Assembly: GCA_905331475.1 (NCBI GenBank) | Contig: CAJNYU010000118.1 | Coordinates: forward strand, 62,001-126,000 | Reading direction: 5' to 3' | DNA: 64,000 nucleotides | Origin: Rotaria socialis | Lineage: Eukaryota; Rotifera; Eurotatoria; Philodinida; Philodinidae | Part shown: positions 24,526-37,200 of the stretch, in pieces | Numbering within the stretch: position 1 is the stretch's first letter | How the letters are laid out: each line of letters starts with the position of its first letter | Program-made: the position numbers and the translations under genes | The notes under the pieces: generated by a model | Database searches by the model: none | What the model saw: only the letters and a program-made list of their open reading frames with translations | Told to the model about the DNA's origin: nothing

Positions 24526-24552
24526 ACACACACACACACACATATATATATA
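24526..24552. repeat. (CA)n then (TA)n microsatellite
   Basis: CACACACA run at 24526-24542 running into TATATATA. Confidence 0.85.
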
Positions 24553-25442
24553 CATATTCTCGTGAGAAAAAAAGATGATCCTACCGGCAGTACAAGGTCA
24601 TTGTAGATCATGGTTCAACAAGCAGTTAATCATCTCGTATAAACTCATTAGTTGGATTTCGTCAACAATACATACCAAAAGAAAAGGCACGTTCATCATG
24701 ATACAGCTACATTAGAGAAAAGCATCTTTCTCTTCTGTTTCTTTTAACTTATCGTTTTGTTTCTCAAGTGGATAGTTGGAGTCAAATTGAAAACAGATAT
24801 ATCAAGAGTAGCAAATGAAAAAGTCGTTTAATCGTCTGTCTAACGTGGCAATGAACTTTGTACAAACACGAAACAATATACGATCATGTCATCTGAATGA
24901 TGGATGGTTCAATCAAAAATAAATAACAATTTTCTGAACATTCTTCTTTTTCTCTATAACTCAGCTGATCAACTGCAGAGAAACATCTGGTGATCGAATA
25001 CATATTTTGAGGAAGAAAAAAAGAAGTTTTATATAGCTTAATTGACCACTTATATCATACTTTGATCTTAAGCTTATTTTATCAAATGCTTGCGTGATGG
25101 AAAGACAAACGACGCTCGGTCACTTCACTGGCACCAATACGTACATCATGCGATGATATAATTGCGGGGCTATACCTAGATATTCGCTCTTTCTTTCTCG
25201 CACTCATTCACTCTTTCTGCTTGCTTTCTTCTCTTGTCCTGAAATACAGACCATCAACCTTATAGATCGTTTGGCTTCCAAATGAGATGTGTTATCAATT
25301 AGACTGAGTGGTTGCGGTCGAAACTCTTGAACGTTGTAAGGTAAATAAACGATCGTTTTCGTTATATTTGGTGTAAAGAATGATTTTAAATGTTTTACTT
25401 TTACCTTCAACTCTTTCTCAATTTTACTCTTGATGATCATAG

Positions 25443-25444
<2 letters not shown>

Positions 25445-25469
<25 letters not shown>
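25445..25469. repeat. (TA)n microsatellite
   Basis: About 12 TA units in a row. Confidence 0.85.
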
Positions 25470-25473
<4 letters not shown>

Positions 25474-26441
25474 TATATTCATCTCATCGTTGTCAAACCC
25501 AGCGGCTATCATTCGTAGTTATCGCAGTTTGCATCATACATTGTAATAGAGAGAATGATACGTATAGAATACATCAAACTAAAAATTTCAATGATGATTA
25601 TGGTAAGAACGTCATCGTTTCGAGACAAAACGTCGTGTTCAATGGAGTTTATATTGAGTAGTAGGAAGTCTTTTCATCTATTTCTTATTCTTTTCTTTTC
25701 TTTTCTTGTCTTATTTAATCCGGTCACAGACACAAGAATTACCGTTTCCGTGTCTTTAAGTGACAGTGTGATTTCCGAGTTTTGAATCTTGTTTGTTCTT
25801 TACGTCACGTTTGTCCTTCATTTTCTAGTATTCACTTAGGTTCTTATGTCAGAACTAGTATGGAATCCGATCTATATTTCTATATAAATAGAAATAGAAA
25901 TACGTTCACATATGGACAAAGAAAGAATAGGGTCTCCTGCGGCGGCAACCATTTGACCTAATTATTTCACTTTCGTTCTAGTATTTACATTAATGTCATT
26001 TTTTTGTTTTTGTTCTTATCAATGTCATTATCATTATCATTAGCAGTGTACTTGTGCATATAAGCTAGTTAAATGATTGCATTCTTATAATTGTCACTTT
26101 TATTTTTTTGAACGAACTTTTTCAATCCTATGTCGATAATCATAGATTCGCATTTTGTCTTGTCAGTCATTCGATGAAAGAACATATCAATTGATTGACC
26201 GCGATTGCCGCCCTACTGCTTTTTTCGTCTGCTCGATTTCTATTGAGGCTACTTTAAGAAACGTCAATCGTTTTTTCTTCTTCTTCGTCTTCTCCTCCTT
26301 TTCTCTTCTATACACACCCACTACAATTGAACGACACATTTTATTTCAACAATGCAGTACTCATAAAAGAGTACCTCCTGTTTTAATGATTTGGCTCGTT
26401 CTATTCGTCGCTTTGTTGTAACAACTTCACACCGCGAGTAC

Positions 26442-26461
26442 ACATACATACATACATACAT
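26442..26461. repeat. (CATA)n microsatellite
   Basis: Five near-perfect CATA units. Confidence 0.75.
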
Positions 26462-26937
26462 ATACTTATAAAGAAATCCGAGAGAAAAATTGACCATCAT
26501 TACCACCCTATTATCATTCTCTTATAAATTCGTTTAAGAGCAAACCAAGCTCATATTAATTATTTTCTTCTTTATACTCAATTACTCCATCGAATTCGTT
26601 TATATATTTGGACAAGTAAGTTTCCGGTCTTTCAATCAGTTTGATCAACCGTGTAAAAGATATATTTATTGTGTAACACTTGAAAATTATCGATTGTTCA
26701 TATATACGTACATGCATACGTATATGCATATCTTGTCTTGCTTTACTGTGGCTTTCACTTATTCATTGACTACTTAGATTTCAACTAGTAGAATGAAATA
26801 ATGAATAAGGCAGATTTCGACTTATGATTGTGTCATATTACGAATACGTTCAACATAAAAAAGCGCCTGTCTGTCTTGTCATCTCGTTGAACAAACTCGC
26901 AATGTAATATGAATGCAATCATTATCATATCATCATT

Positions 26938-26964
26938 GATATATATGTATATATATATATATAT
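26938..26964. repeat. (TA)n microsatellite
   Basis: TA run broken once by TGTA. Confidence 0.8.
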
Positions 26965-28233
26965 GCGCTGACTTTTGGACAATAAAAGCGATCGATCGAG
27001 TAGTACAGATATTTGTTAGTAGTGTATGACTGTAAGAACGTGCTTCTCTACTAAAAGTTAAGTCATTTTCTTTGCTTTTCTTATCAAGAAATATCTTATT
27101 TTTAATGATATTAGTTTTTTATTCTGATAGAATATTGATTTCTTGTTAGAAAATGAAATTTCGTTGATGCATATATATATATTAAGTTTTTCACATCTTA
27201 TCGTTAAGTCGGATACCTGATCGTCTTCAAAGCTCATCTGAGATTTTATTTTATTTTTTCATTTTCAGTGACCAATATACTATTTTCATTATGAGAAAAA
27301 AGTCGTCAGCACGTCTCAGATTAGCCTGATCTTCATCGTTCGTTCACTTCTTTACTCATTCGATTGTCGACGATTGATCTGATGACTATGAGAGATAACT
27401 ACTTCACTTTTTTTTTCTTCGGTGCTCGCCTGTGGCGTATCGGATCTTGCGTCACATCTCCATTGTGACCGCTACTACTAATACTAGTACCACTATAGCT
27501 CCACCCTAATAACAGCCAATGCTATCATATTCCATCCATAATGAAGAAACAAGTTGAATCTTTTGTTTCAATCTATCTATTCATTATCCTTGACGAGATT
27601 TTATGCCAGATTGATTGTTTACGTTGATGGTGTTTAGTTCAAGTATATCTATCTTTTTCAGTGTCAACATTCAATGTATACATAGTAAAAAAGATTAATG
27701 TGTTTGAAATACACAGATGATGACTAGCTTGAGCTCGCATATAGGTATATACATTGAAAGAGTCATTATATAATGAATGCTATCTGACTGACATACATAT
27801 ATTTACATTTATACATGATGCGGGTAGTTAGTTCAATGTCATGTATTGTTACATTAGTGGAGTGAAAAAAATGAGAGAAAACAAAAAAAAACAAAAAAAA
27901 ATAAATAGATAAAATGATTACATCATCTGCAATCAGACTAATGAAGGGGCGCTTTTACTGTCGTTGTCATTTCAACTCCATTACAGTTTCATGTAAACGA
28001 GACAAGATCGCTTCGTTTCTCCCTACTACTATCTAACATGTAAGATGCTGTAAGCAGCCTAGCGTTGCGCTGTTGGGTGATGATAACACTAGTATATACT
28101 GTTTATATAAGTAATTGTTGTTTATAGTAGAAAAGAGAAGCAGAAAAAGATAGATTGATATGCATATCTTCATCACTCTCGCAGTTTTCTTTTTAAGTAT
28201 TCATTGAGCAATAAGAGTAGGACGATACCATTT

Positions 28234-28253
28234 GTTCGTTCGTTCGTTCGTTC
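28234..28253. repeat. (GTTC)n microsatellite
   Basis: Five GTTC units. Confidence 0.8.
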
Positions 28254-29145
28254 TTTTTCCTTCTTCTTCTAGTTTTTTTTTAGACTAAGAACTATGTAAA
28301 GAAATATCTAATTTGTTATGATTGTGCATTAGAAGTTGCTTTATGGCTTGTTGTAGATAGAAAATGATCGACGTTGCACGCGTCCGCACGTACACATGCT
28401 TGAGACGACCGACGGACAGCATAATGAATAAATCAAATTGTTCACGGACGAAATCGACTTACACACAAAATCTATAGAAAGACAGTGTCGAATTAGAATA
28501 ACTAATAAAATTATACTATGTGAATCTGTATTGGGCTGTTGCCGATGTTCGTCTGATATAATGCAATTTTCTCTCTTATAATAATGGTGGTCAGTTGATT
28601 TTTTTTTTGCTTTTTTATTTCTCTTTTTCTCTAATCGGATGTCAGTATTTCCGAATCAAATCAATGACAGTAAACGATGGTGACCCTTGTCTTTAGTCTT
28701 TTTTTCTTTGCGATCTTTTTATTTGATATAATTCATATCTTTAATATATTTATATTGCATGTGAAATGTGTGAAAAGATGACCATCATCTCTCTTCATCT
28801 CTGATCGCGCGATGCTCGAGTGTGCACATATATGTATGTGTGTCTCGTCACAGACATGCTATGCCACAAGAGGAATATATATATTTACATATAGCTATGC
28901 GATGTCGAGTTGATGTAGCTATATATGTATATTTTGTAGCAAATCTAATTGCTTGTTAAAGTCGCGTTATGTGTCGTCTAATCCTTTACGCTACTATTAT
29001 CAGTCTGTATGGTGTCACCACAAGGGAATTAACTTATTCGTTGTGAATATGTCAGACAACTTGATTTTATAGTACTTATTTCAAACACAGTTTGAGGCGT
29101 CTAATCGATCTCTCGCTCTCTTTTCTTACTCTTTCGTTCCGTCTA

Positions 29146-29168
29146 TCTGTCTGTCTGTCTGTCTGTCT
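29146..29168. repeat. (CTGT)n microsatellite
   Basis: Nearly six CTGT units. Confidence 0.8.
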
Positions 29169-29250
29169 TATGCTGATTGACGTACGTTCAAGTTGAATAG
29201 TAGCATCAGCAAAATCAATTTGTTTTGAGTGCTGCATGGTTGCTTATCTT

Positions 29251-29301
29251 TAATAATAATAATAATAATAATAATAATAGTAATGATGATGATGATGATG
29301 A
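29251..29301. repeat. (TAA)n followed by (GAT)n microsatellite
   Basis: Nine TAA units (29251-29279) then about six GAT units; it explains the poly-isoleucine frame on the minus strand at 29168-29386. Confidence 0.85.
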
Positions 29302-29828
29302 AGGTAGTTTTTTTTACGGAATAATAGAACATAAAAAAGCCTTGACTACATATATACATACTGATATTTGATACATAGACAATCATGAGTGCAAATGCTC
29401 GTCTTTATCATCATCACTTCTATTTTCTCTACGACAGTTTGACGTATTTAGATGAATCTATTATTGTTCACATATCATGAATAGATGAGGTGAGACATTC
29501 AACAGTTGCTGCCATTGTACAAATATATGTGACTTTTTTTTATTTTAACTTCTGAATGTTATAATAATTGCGTAGACGCGTGAAGGTCCATTGAATATAA
29601 TGTCCATCGGTAAGAACAACAAAATGAAACGGAAATCGATTAGACTTTTTTTCCTTTGTCTCTGTTCGCTTCTCTTCATATGTTATATCCGACTATTAAG
29701 ATGAACATCCAATTCTTTTAGTCTTTTGTCTGACCGTCGTTTCACTCTCTAGGGAGATTGTTGAATTTCCTCTTGTCGTCTGTCTATTTCCAGGTATTGT
29801 GTCTAAATACTTATATTATTATGACTGT

Positions 29829-29848
29829 GACTGACTGACTGACTGACT
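29829..29848. repeat. (GACT)n microsatellite
   Basis: Five GACT units. Confidence 0.75.
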
Positions 29849-30892
29849 TACTGTAGTTACTTCGTTTGTGCATCGCCGAGTAATTGAGACATGTTCCGGT
29901 TCAAGCCTGTTTTCCGGATTTTGTTTTTCTCTTCTCTCAATCGTACACACGCGCTGAAGCATTTACTTCATACTGTTTCACATTATTTTGATTGTTATCG
30001 TATGCAAAGCATCTTGATTCCACACGAACGAATACATTGTTCCACATACGTTTATAGATTCCCACACCTGAATCTTTCTCACTTTCTTTTTCTTTCGATT
30101 CCCGATAATGTCTCGAGGCATTATACGAGAATTATCATTATAAAATCATAAAAAAGAAAGAAAAAATAGTTTTTTTTCACAAAAATTAAAAATAAGAAGA
30201 CTAGCTATTCATATGCAGACATCGATGATGATAGGTGGTGAGTGAAATCGTATGTACGTGCATGACTATATATATGCATACATATATGCATTTATGTATA
30301 TCTAAACGTTTTGGATGATACTAACCGTTGATGACACATTTGACATGAGGCGGCGAGACACCCCTATTCAATAATTGGTATTGGTCTCTGTCGAGGAAAA
30401 AGAAGAACTTTATCTGTATTGCTCATCGTCGGATCGTACCGTTCAGCTAATTAAACTTGACCTTTGTTTTCTTTTTTTTTTGCTATTTCTCAACAATGCA
30501 TTTTGTTTTATCGTACTTGTACTTAAAACAGCAACAACGATACACAGAAGAAGAAAAGTATTGGTTTGAAGTTCTTCTTCTTCTTCTTCTCGAATGACTC
30601 GTTTATATTTTCTGTTTGTTCCAATCGGCATAGTCATGCACACGCCGCTCATTATTTTGACCGTGAATAAGAATGAATGAACAAATGCCGATAACCTTCG
30701 TCTCATGCAATATGTTTGATCTACCGTAAAAGAAGAAAATTTTAATCGCAATTTTTTTTTCTATGTCCATTTCACACATTTCTTTAATTATAAAAAGACA
30801 AGATTATTCTTTCCAATCTGTTTCATTTAGATTACGTCATCTACAAAAACGTGCATCAATCCTTTCACTCTCTTTCTTTTGCCTGATCGATC

Positions 30893-30916
<24 letters not shown>
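30893..30916. repeat. (AT)n microsatellite
   Basis: About 12 AT units, 300 bases upstream of the plexin start. Confidence 0.85.
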
Positions 30917-30924
<8 letters not shown>

Positions 30925-31219
30925 TTCTATGAACATGAGATGAGCATGTACTATGTATGCATGCTTGAATTATTTTCAAAATCTTCTTTCTCCTTCTTCT
31001 TTTTTTCTCATAACGACTAATAATGTTAAGTTCATCGTAGTAGAAGAAGCGAGCAAGCTGTAAATTGGATGATTTCTATCTATTCACACGCGTATGTATA
31101 TACCGGGTCTTTTTTTAACATAGTAATTCAATCTTAATCGAAGAAAATGAATCATTACATTGTATTTACTTATTTTTCCCCCTCTTATTCTAGATTATCT
31201 CTTTTCCACATGTCATATA

Positions 31220-34200
31220 ATGAGTATTAAAATATTTCTTATTATCTTACTTTATTCAATAAAATTAACTAATACAATAAAAATACAATTTTCGAATCCA
31301 TTACAACGTTTTATTTATGATGATCATACCGATACCATTGTTTTAGCTTCCATTAATCATATATACTCATTAAATGCGAGTGATTTATCAATTTTATCAG
31401 ATATAAACATTTCATCATCGTTCGAAAATGAAAATCATTGTTCAATACCAAATAATAAGACATTATCATCATTAACAACAAATATTTATTCTTTTCCATC
31501 ATCATCCTATTTATTTCCATCATTGAATAGTACATTTAACCAATTACTTCTGTTAATTAATGATTCTATATTAATATGTTCAACATCAAATCGTGGTGGT
31601 TCATGTCAATTACGTTCATTAGTAAATCTTAATTTATTAAAAAATTCTTCACAACGTATTGTTTCATCATCACCATTCTATCCATCGATTGGTTTCATTA
31701 GTGAAAATAATCATATATTATATTTATCTAATACATACGATGTTTTATGTGATCCATTTTATGAAGTTCCAACAATAAGTGGACGTTCAATTGATAGAGA
31801 ATTTTTATCAATCATCAATTTAAATTCTGGTCAATCAGCACTACAACAATCAACATATACATTACGTTTATTAAATATACGTTTAATAAAAGAATTCTTT
31901 CTCTATTATTTGTACGGATTTGAACATAATAATATATCATATTTTTTAACAATTCAACAATCTGATATTTATCATACACGAAAACATAAATTACAAACAA
32001 AAATTTTACGCTTCTGTCAAACATTGAAGCAGTCAATCATCAAAAGTTATGTTGAAATTCCAATAACATGTGGAAAAAATTATCAGTATCTAGTTACAGC
32101 AAAATTTTCTAAAGACAATAACATCTTGTATGGCATATTTCGTAATACAACATTAGCTAATTCATCTGATACATCACATGCTGTATGTTCATATTCAATC
32201 GATTCAATACGAGAAGCTTTTTTTCAAACAATAAAACGTTGTCTTGTTGATGGGAAAGGTTATCGTGGTTTAGGTTATATTAGCCCTGATACACATTGTG
32301 TATCGAATAAGGTGAGTTGAGTAATCAAATTTAATTTGTAGAAAAGATAAGCAAAATGAAAGATATATTAATTTTATTTGAAATAGAATTTAAATGAAAT
32401 CAATCATGACTATTGTCCAGATAGTGATGATAGATTTTTTCAATATCCTATTGGTGGCCATCGACCATTAGAACAAATTGAACCGATTATTGAATTGAAT
32501 GAAAATGTCAATTTTACAGCTATTGAAATTGTTTCAATCGATAAAGATGTCATGATTTTATTAGGAGATGATCAGGGAACTATATATACCGTAAGATTTG
32601 AAATAAATCAAAAACTTTTTTTTAAACTAAATTTCATTATTTATTAAGTTTCAAACATCAAATGTAAATGAAATTGGCAAACAAAGTTTTCCATCATCAA
32701 TGATAATTGATTTGAAGTTAGTTAACAAAAATTCATTGTTAAAAAATGCTAATCTTCTCGTGCTGACTAATAATCAGGTAACAACGATTTATACTTCATT
32801 CTTATTTGTCCTTCAGAAAAAAGAGCTTATTTTAAATAGCAGCAAAGAATATTTAATGTTTTAAATATATACTTCACAAATCGAAAAGAAAAAATTTTCA
32901 ATTTATATTCTATTCAATACAATACTAAATCTTAATAGCGAACACGAGGCTTCAGTAAATAAAAAGTCAACGGTATACATTAGTTATAGATACATATTAA
33001 TGCGATATTCATATTTGTTATGGTTTCATTTCAAGTGAAGACGTAAAAATTTAAACATTGATAGGCTTCGGAATCAAACACTTAAAGAGACACCGATGTA
33101 TAATACCAGTGAACGTAGACAACATTCTAATTATTTCACTTTTTAATAAAATCTTCATCTCTATCTTATGTTTTTTTTGACAAATTTACATATTGTTAAT
33201 GAATTTACAATAGAACTACTAATAATTGAACATTTCTGAATTACGAAGAAAGAAAGCAATAGTTGAAGTATATGATCTCTTGCAAGCGACTGTTTTGAAA
33301 TTATAAAACTTTCAGTAATACGTAGGTTTCTATTAGATTAGAAGAATTGTTGATGATATCGAATTGTTGCATTATCTAAATCATTATTTGATAGTATCTA
33401 TCTTGAAAATATGATGGGGAGTTGCCTTTTACAATATTGAATTTCATATTTTTTTCATTCTATTCTTTGAGCCGAGAAATCTGCAAGCTTAAATTTCAAC
33501 GATTGAATCAAATATTTTGACATGTTTCCTACAAAAAGAACTTCACTATCCGATGAATTCTATTTGTGGAAATCTTGATTAGATAAATCTTTTTTATTTC
33601 AATTAGAAAGTATGACAGAACTTCTAATTGTATTTTTTTTTCGTCCTGTAAAATGAATATTTTATTTCGTTTTTCAATCAAAGATCTTGCCATACTCATT
33701 ATCGACTCCTTTTCAACATCGAATTTCAAAATCAGAATTGAATAGAAATAAACTTCTTTTTTTGAGATACATGTGAATATAAGAAAAAATTTTGCTGTTT
33801 CGAATAATTCAACTTAGAATATCTGTATGAGAGGATATGATTTACCAGAGAGTATAAATTCGAAATTCAATAGAACAAGAATCACTCTAACTTTTTCATT
33901 TAGGTAATTAAACAAAATTTAAGTACATGTGAACAGTATAAAACATGTGATGAATGTTCCAATATTAAACTTTGTCATTGGTGCTCTAAAGAAAATAGGT
34001 AAGATGGTCTTTTGAAAAACAAAATAAACAATAAAAATATCATCCATCTAACTTATGTGTTTCCATAGATGTACACCGACATTCGAATGTATCCATGAAA
34101 ACTATAGATATAAAAAGAAAAATGAAATAAATATGTGTACAAATATTGAACGTATTACTCCAGAAACCATATCATTACATTCATCCGATGCACAAGTAAA

Positions 34201-37200
34201 TATTTCTAAACAAAATTTATCCACGTTTTTTTTTTTTTTTTTTTTGTAGTTTTTTTTTTTTGGATGCTTGTTAACGTTCCATTAAAAAATGATATTGATG
34301 AATATAATTGTCAATTTCGTTTAACAGATGAAAATGAATTTCTCTATTATACAAATGCTGTTCTTCTTAATGATAAAACATTAAAATGTTTACCACCTAC
34401 ATTGAATAATAGAAGTCAAGGTAAGAAATGAATAATTTTTTTCCCTCCACAGTCATCAGAAATTCATAGCCAATGTTGTTTTTTTTCTCCAGCTGTTTAT
34501 AATGTTGCATTATCAGTATATCATTTGAAGACAAATTTAACATTTGGATATTATCATTTATTATTTATTAATTGTTCGAATTTTCTATCATGTTCATCGT
34601 GTAATACATATTCAAATCAATGCATATGGAATCTTCAAACAGTAAATTGTATATCCTATGAGAATATCAGATTACCACCAATCAATCATAAACGTCTTGT
34701 AAAAAAATCGAATCAGTGTCCACTTATTTATTTACAACAATCAATAAATCGTCTTGCTTATAATAATAATAAAACAATAAGTATACACGTTGATCAATGT
34801 AATGGAACTATGAGTATTAATTCATGTCAATTGAATGATCATCATAAGCGTTTTTCATTCATATCATCAGAGTCAAAATTTACAAAATCAACATATGAAA
34901 ATCATTTATGTTTATTAGAATGTTCATTTGATTTATCGAATCTTGAAAATTCTCACCAGATTTCATTTTATCGACCAATACATCTTGATTTATCAATCGA
35001 ATTTACTAATAAAACTTCATATACTATTTCACGTACACATATTGCTTTATATGATTGTGAGCGTATGGCATTAAATTGTACATCATGTATACAACTGGAT
35101 CCAACATTTGGCTGTGTGTGGTGTAATAACATGTGTATGTTTAAGAATCAAACAATAAAAAATAAATTAATATGTCCCAACAGTCAAGAATGTTTATCGC
35201 CTAATATACATACTATTGAACCATTATTATTGCCGTTGAATGGTGGTACATTAGTTACAATTAATGGAAAAAATTTTGATTTATTTAATTTATCGATACG
35301 TTTGGCTGATGTACCTTGTCATTTAGTTCAAGAAGAGAGTTCAAATAATAGGTAAGTTTGCGTTAACAGAACGAAAAACAATACTCGTTTTTATGTAACA
35401 TATTATATTCATAATTCATCTCAAATAATAAGATGAAGGTAAATAATTCGGAAGGATTGAGGTTGACTTTTTTTTGGCTATCACTAGCTGATAATTTTAA
35501 CAGAAAAGATAGTCGCTATCGTAGGATTATTATGCACTGATGTTGTTCTTTATGAGTGAATTCGTTCATGAAATTATTTCCTTTCACCAGAAATAACAAG
35601 AAATTCTTTGCAAATGACTTGTTCTATTTAGAATTGTCTGCCAATCTGGTGATGCGGGAACAACAGCGCGCACTGGTTTTGTTCATTTAAAATTTGGTGT
35701 AAATGGACCACAACTTCATTCTCGTCAAACCATCTCATATATGAATCCTACAATAAATCTCATTGAACCACTTATTGGTATTGAAAGTGGTGGTACACTT
35801 TTAACCATTCATGGCGAAAATTTAACATTAGGCAATAGTCATATATCAGTATCAATTGGCAATCAGTCGTGTCAATTATTATCAATATCTCGTACAAAAA
35901 TTCAATGTGAAACAACTTCATTTTCTTCTTTAATGTTAAATAAACAGCAAACCATAAAATTTCTTTTTGATCGACAAACAAAAATTGATTCAGAAAAATT
36001 CTTTGCAGTCGTACCAAATCCAATACTATATACATTTGATAAATATCATCATTTTCAAAGTTTTATGAGTGGTGGTCATCAATTAGTAATTCATGGTGAA
36101 AATTTTCATACAATACAAAATATACGTTTAGAATTTAAACGTATTATATTCGTGTCACCATTATTTAATAATCAAACACATTTAATATTTTTAACACCAT
36201 CAATACAAGAATTAAATTTGAATAAAGAAAATGATTATCAACATGAAATAGAAGTTATTATTCATTTAGATCATTTTAATAAAACATCATCATTAATTTA
36301 CATTAATGATCCTGTTATTTTTGAGCTTGAACCAATTTTACAAACATATACTAATGAATTAACTATTCAAGGTATCAATTTAACAGCTATCGGACATACA
36401 AAAAATGATATTAATATTTATATTGGATGTGATTTATGTACTATTTTATATTTACAATCTGATAAAATCATTTGTCAACCACCATTATATCGTCCCAACA
36501 AATATTCAAAAACGAATCGAGTTTGTTATGATTCAGAACATCCGTGGATTATTGTTACCATTGATAATATACATTCACATGTTGGATATATGATGTATCC
36601 AAAAAAGATTATTATTCTTGGTAAGAATTTTGACAAATATTACCTATCGAATTTTGTTTTTTTTAATATTGAATATGATGAAAAAACGATTTCTGATCTG
36701 TAGTCGATGTTTAATTTATAAATTGAGCGATGCTTTCATGACTCAAATATATTACTAATCGTAGTCTTGTAAGAAAAAGAATATATTGACTGGGTTGAAA
36801 AGAATAATTAGATATTTTCTGTAATTAATTTTCACACGTTTCATATCACATTCATCACCCTATATAATATTTCATGTGTTTTTGAAGTCTAACTGTCTAA
36901 AAATCTTTTTTCTTGATTTTTGAAGGTATTATAAGTGGATGTTTATTAACAATACTCTTAGTTATTCTCATCATACTTATTATTGTCTGTATAAAAATTC
37001 GTTATTCTCAAAGAAAATCGCGTCGACGTTATTTATACGGTGCTGGTATCAATCCTGATGACCATGAAAAAGAACCGTACGGAGATAATCTCATTAATCG
37101 AACTTATCAAAAACTTCAACCTATTGAAACTAATATAATCGATTCTTCATCATTGATAGCTATTCCGATACGTTCTTATATAAAATATTTACAATTATGT

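Larger units (their letters stand above)
23010..31219. other. Eight-kb gene desert between GIPC and plexin, rich in microsatellites
   Basis: No coding exon could be supported in 8.2 kb, the longest empty stretch in the window. It holds many simple repeats (listed separately), pyrimidine-rich tracts and short AT-rich runs. Open frames here, such as 25204-25512 and 30443-30751, are low-complexity or repeat-driven. The distal part probably contains the plexin promoter, and a TTATTCTAG acceptor at about 31193, 27 bases before the plexin ATG, suggests a 5' UTR intron or trans-splice site. Confidence 0.55.

Noticed and set aside
25204..25512. Minus-strand 102-codon frame
   Set aside because: Contains the TA microsatellite and has no start context, splice support or family resemblance.
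29168..29386. Minus-strand frame with poly-isoleucine
   Set aside because: Produced by the TAA and GAT microsatellites.
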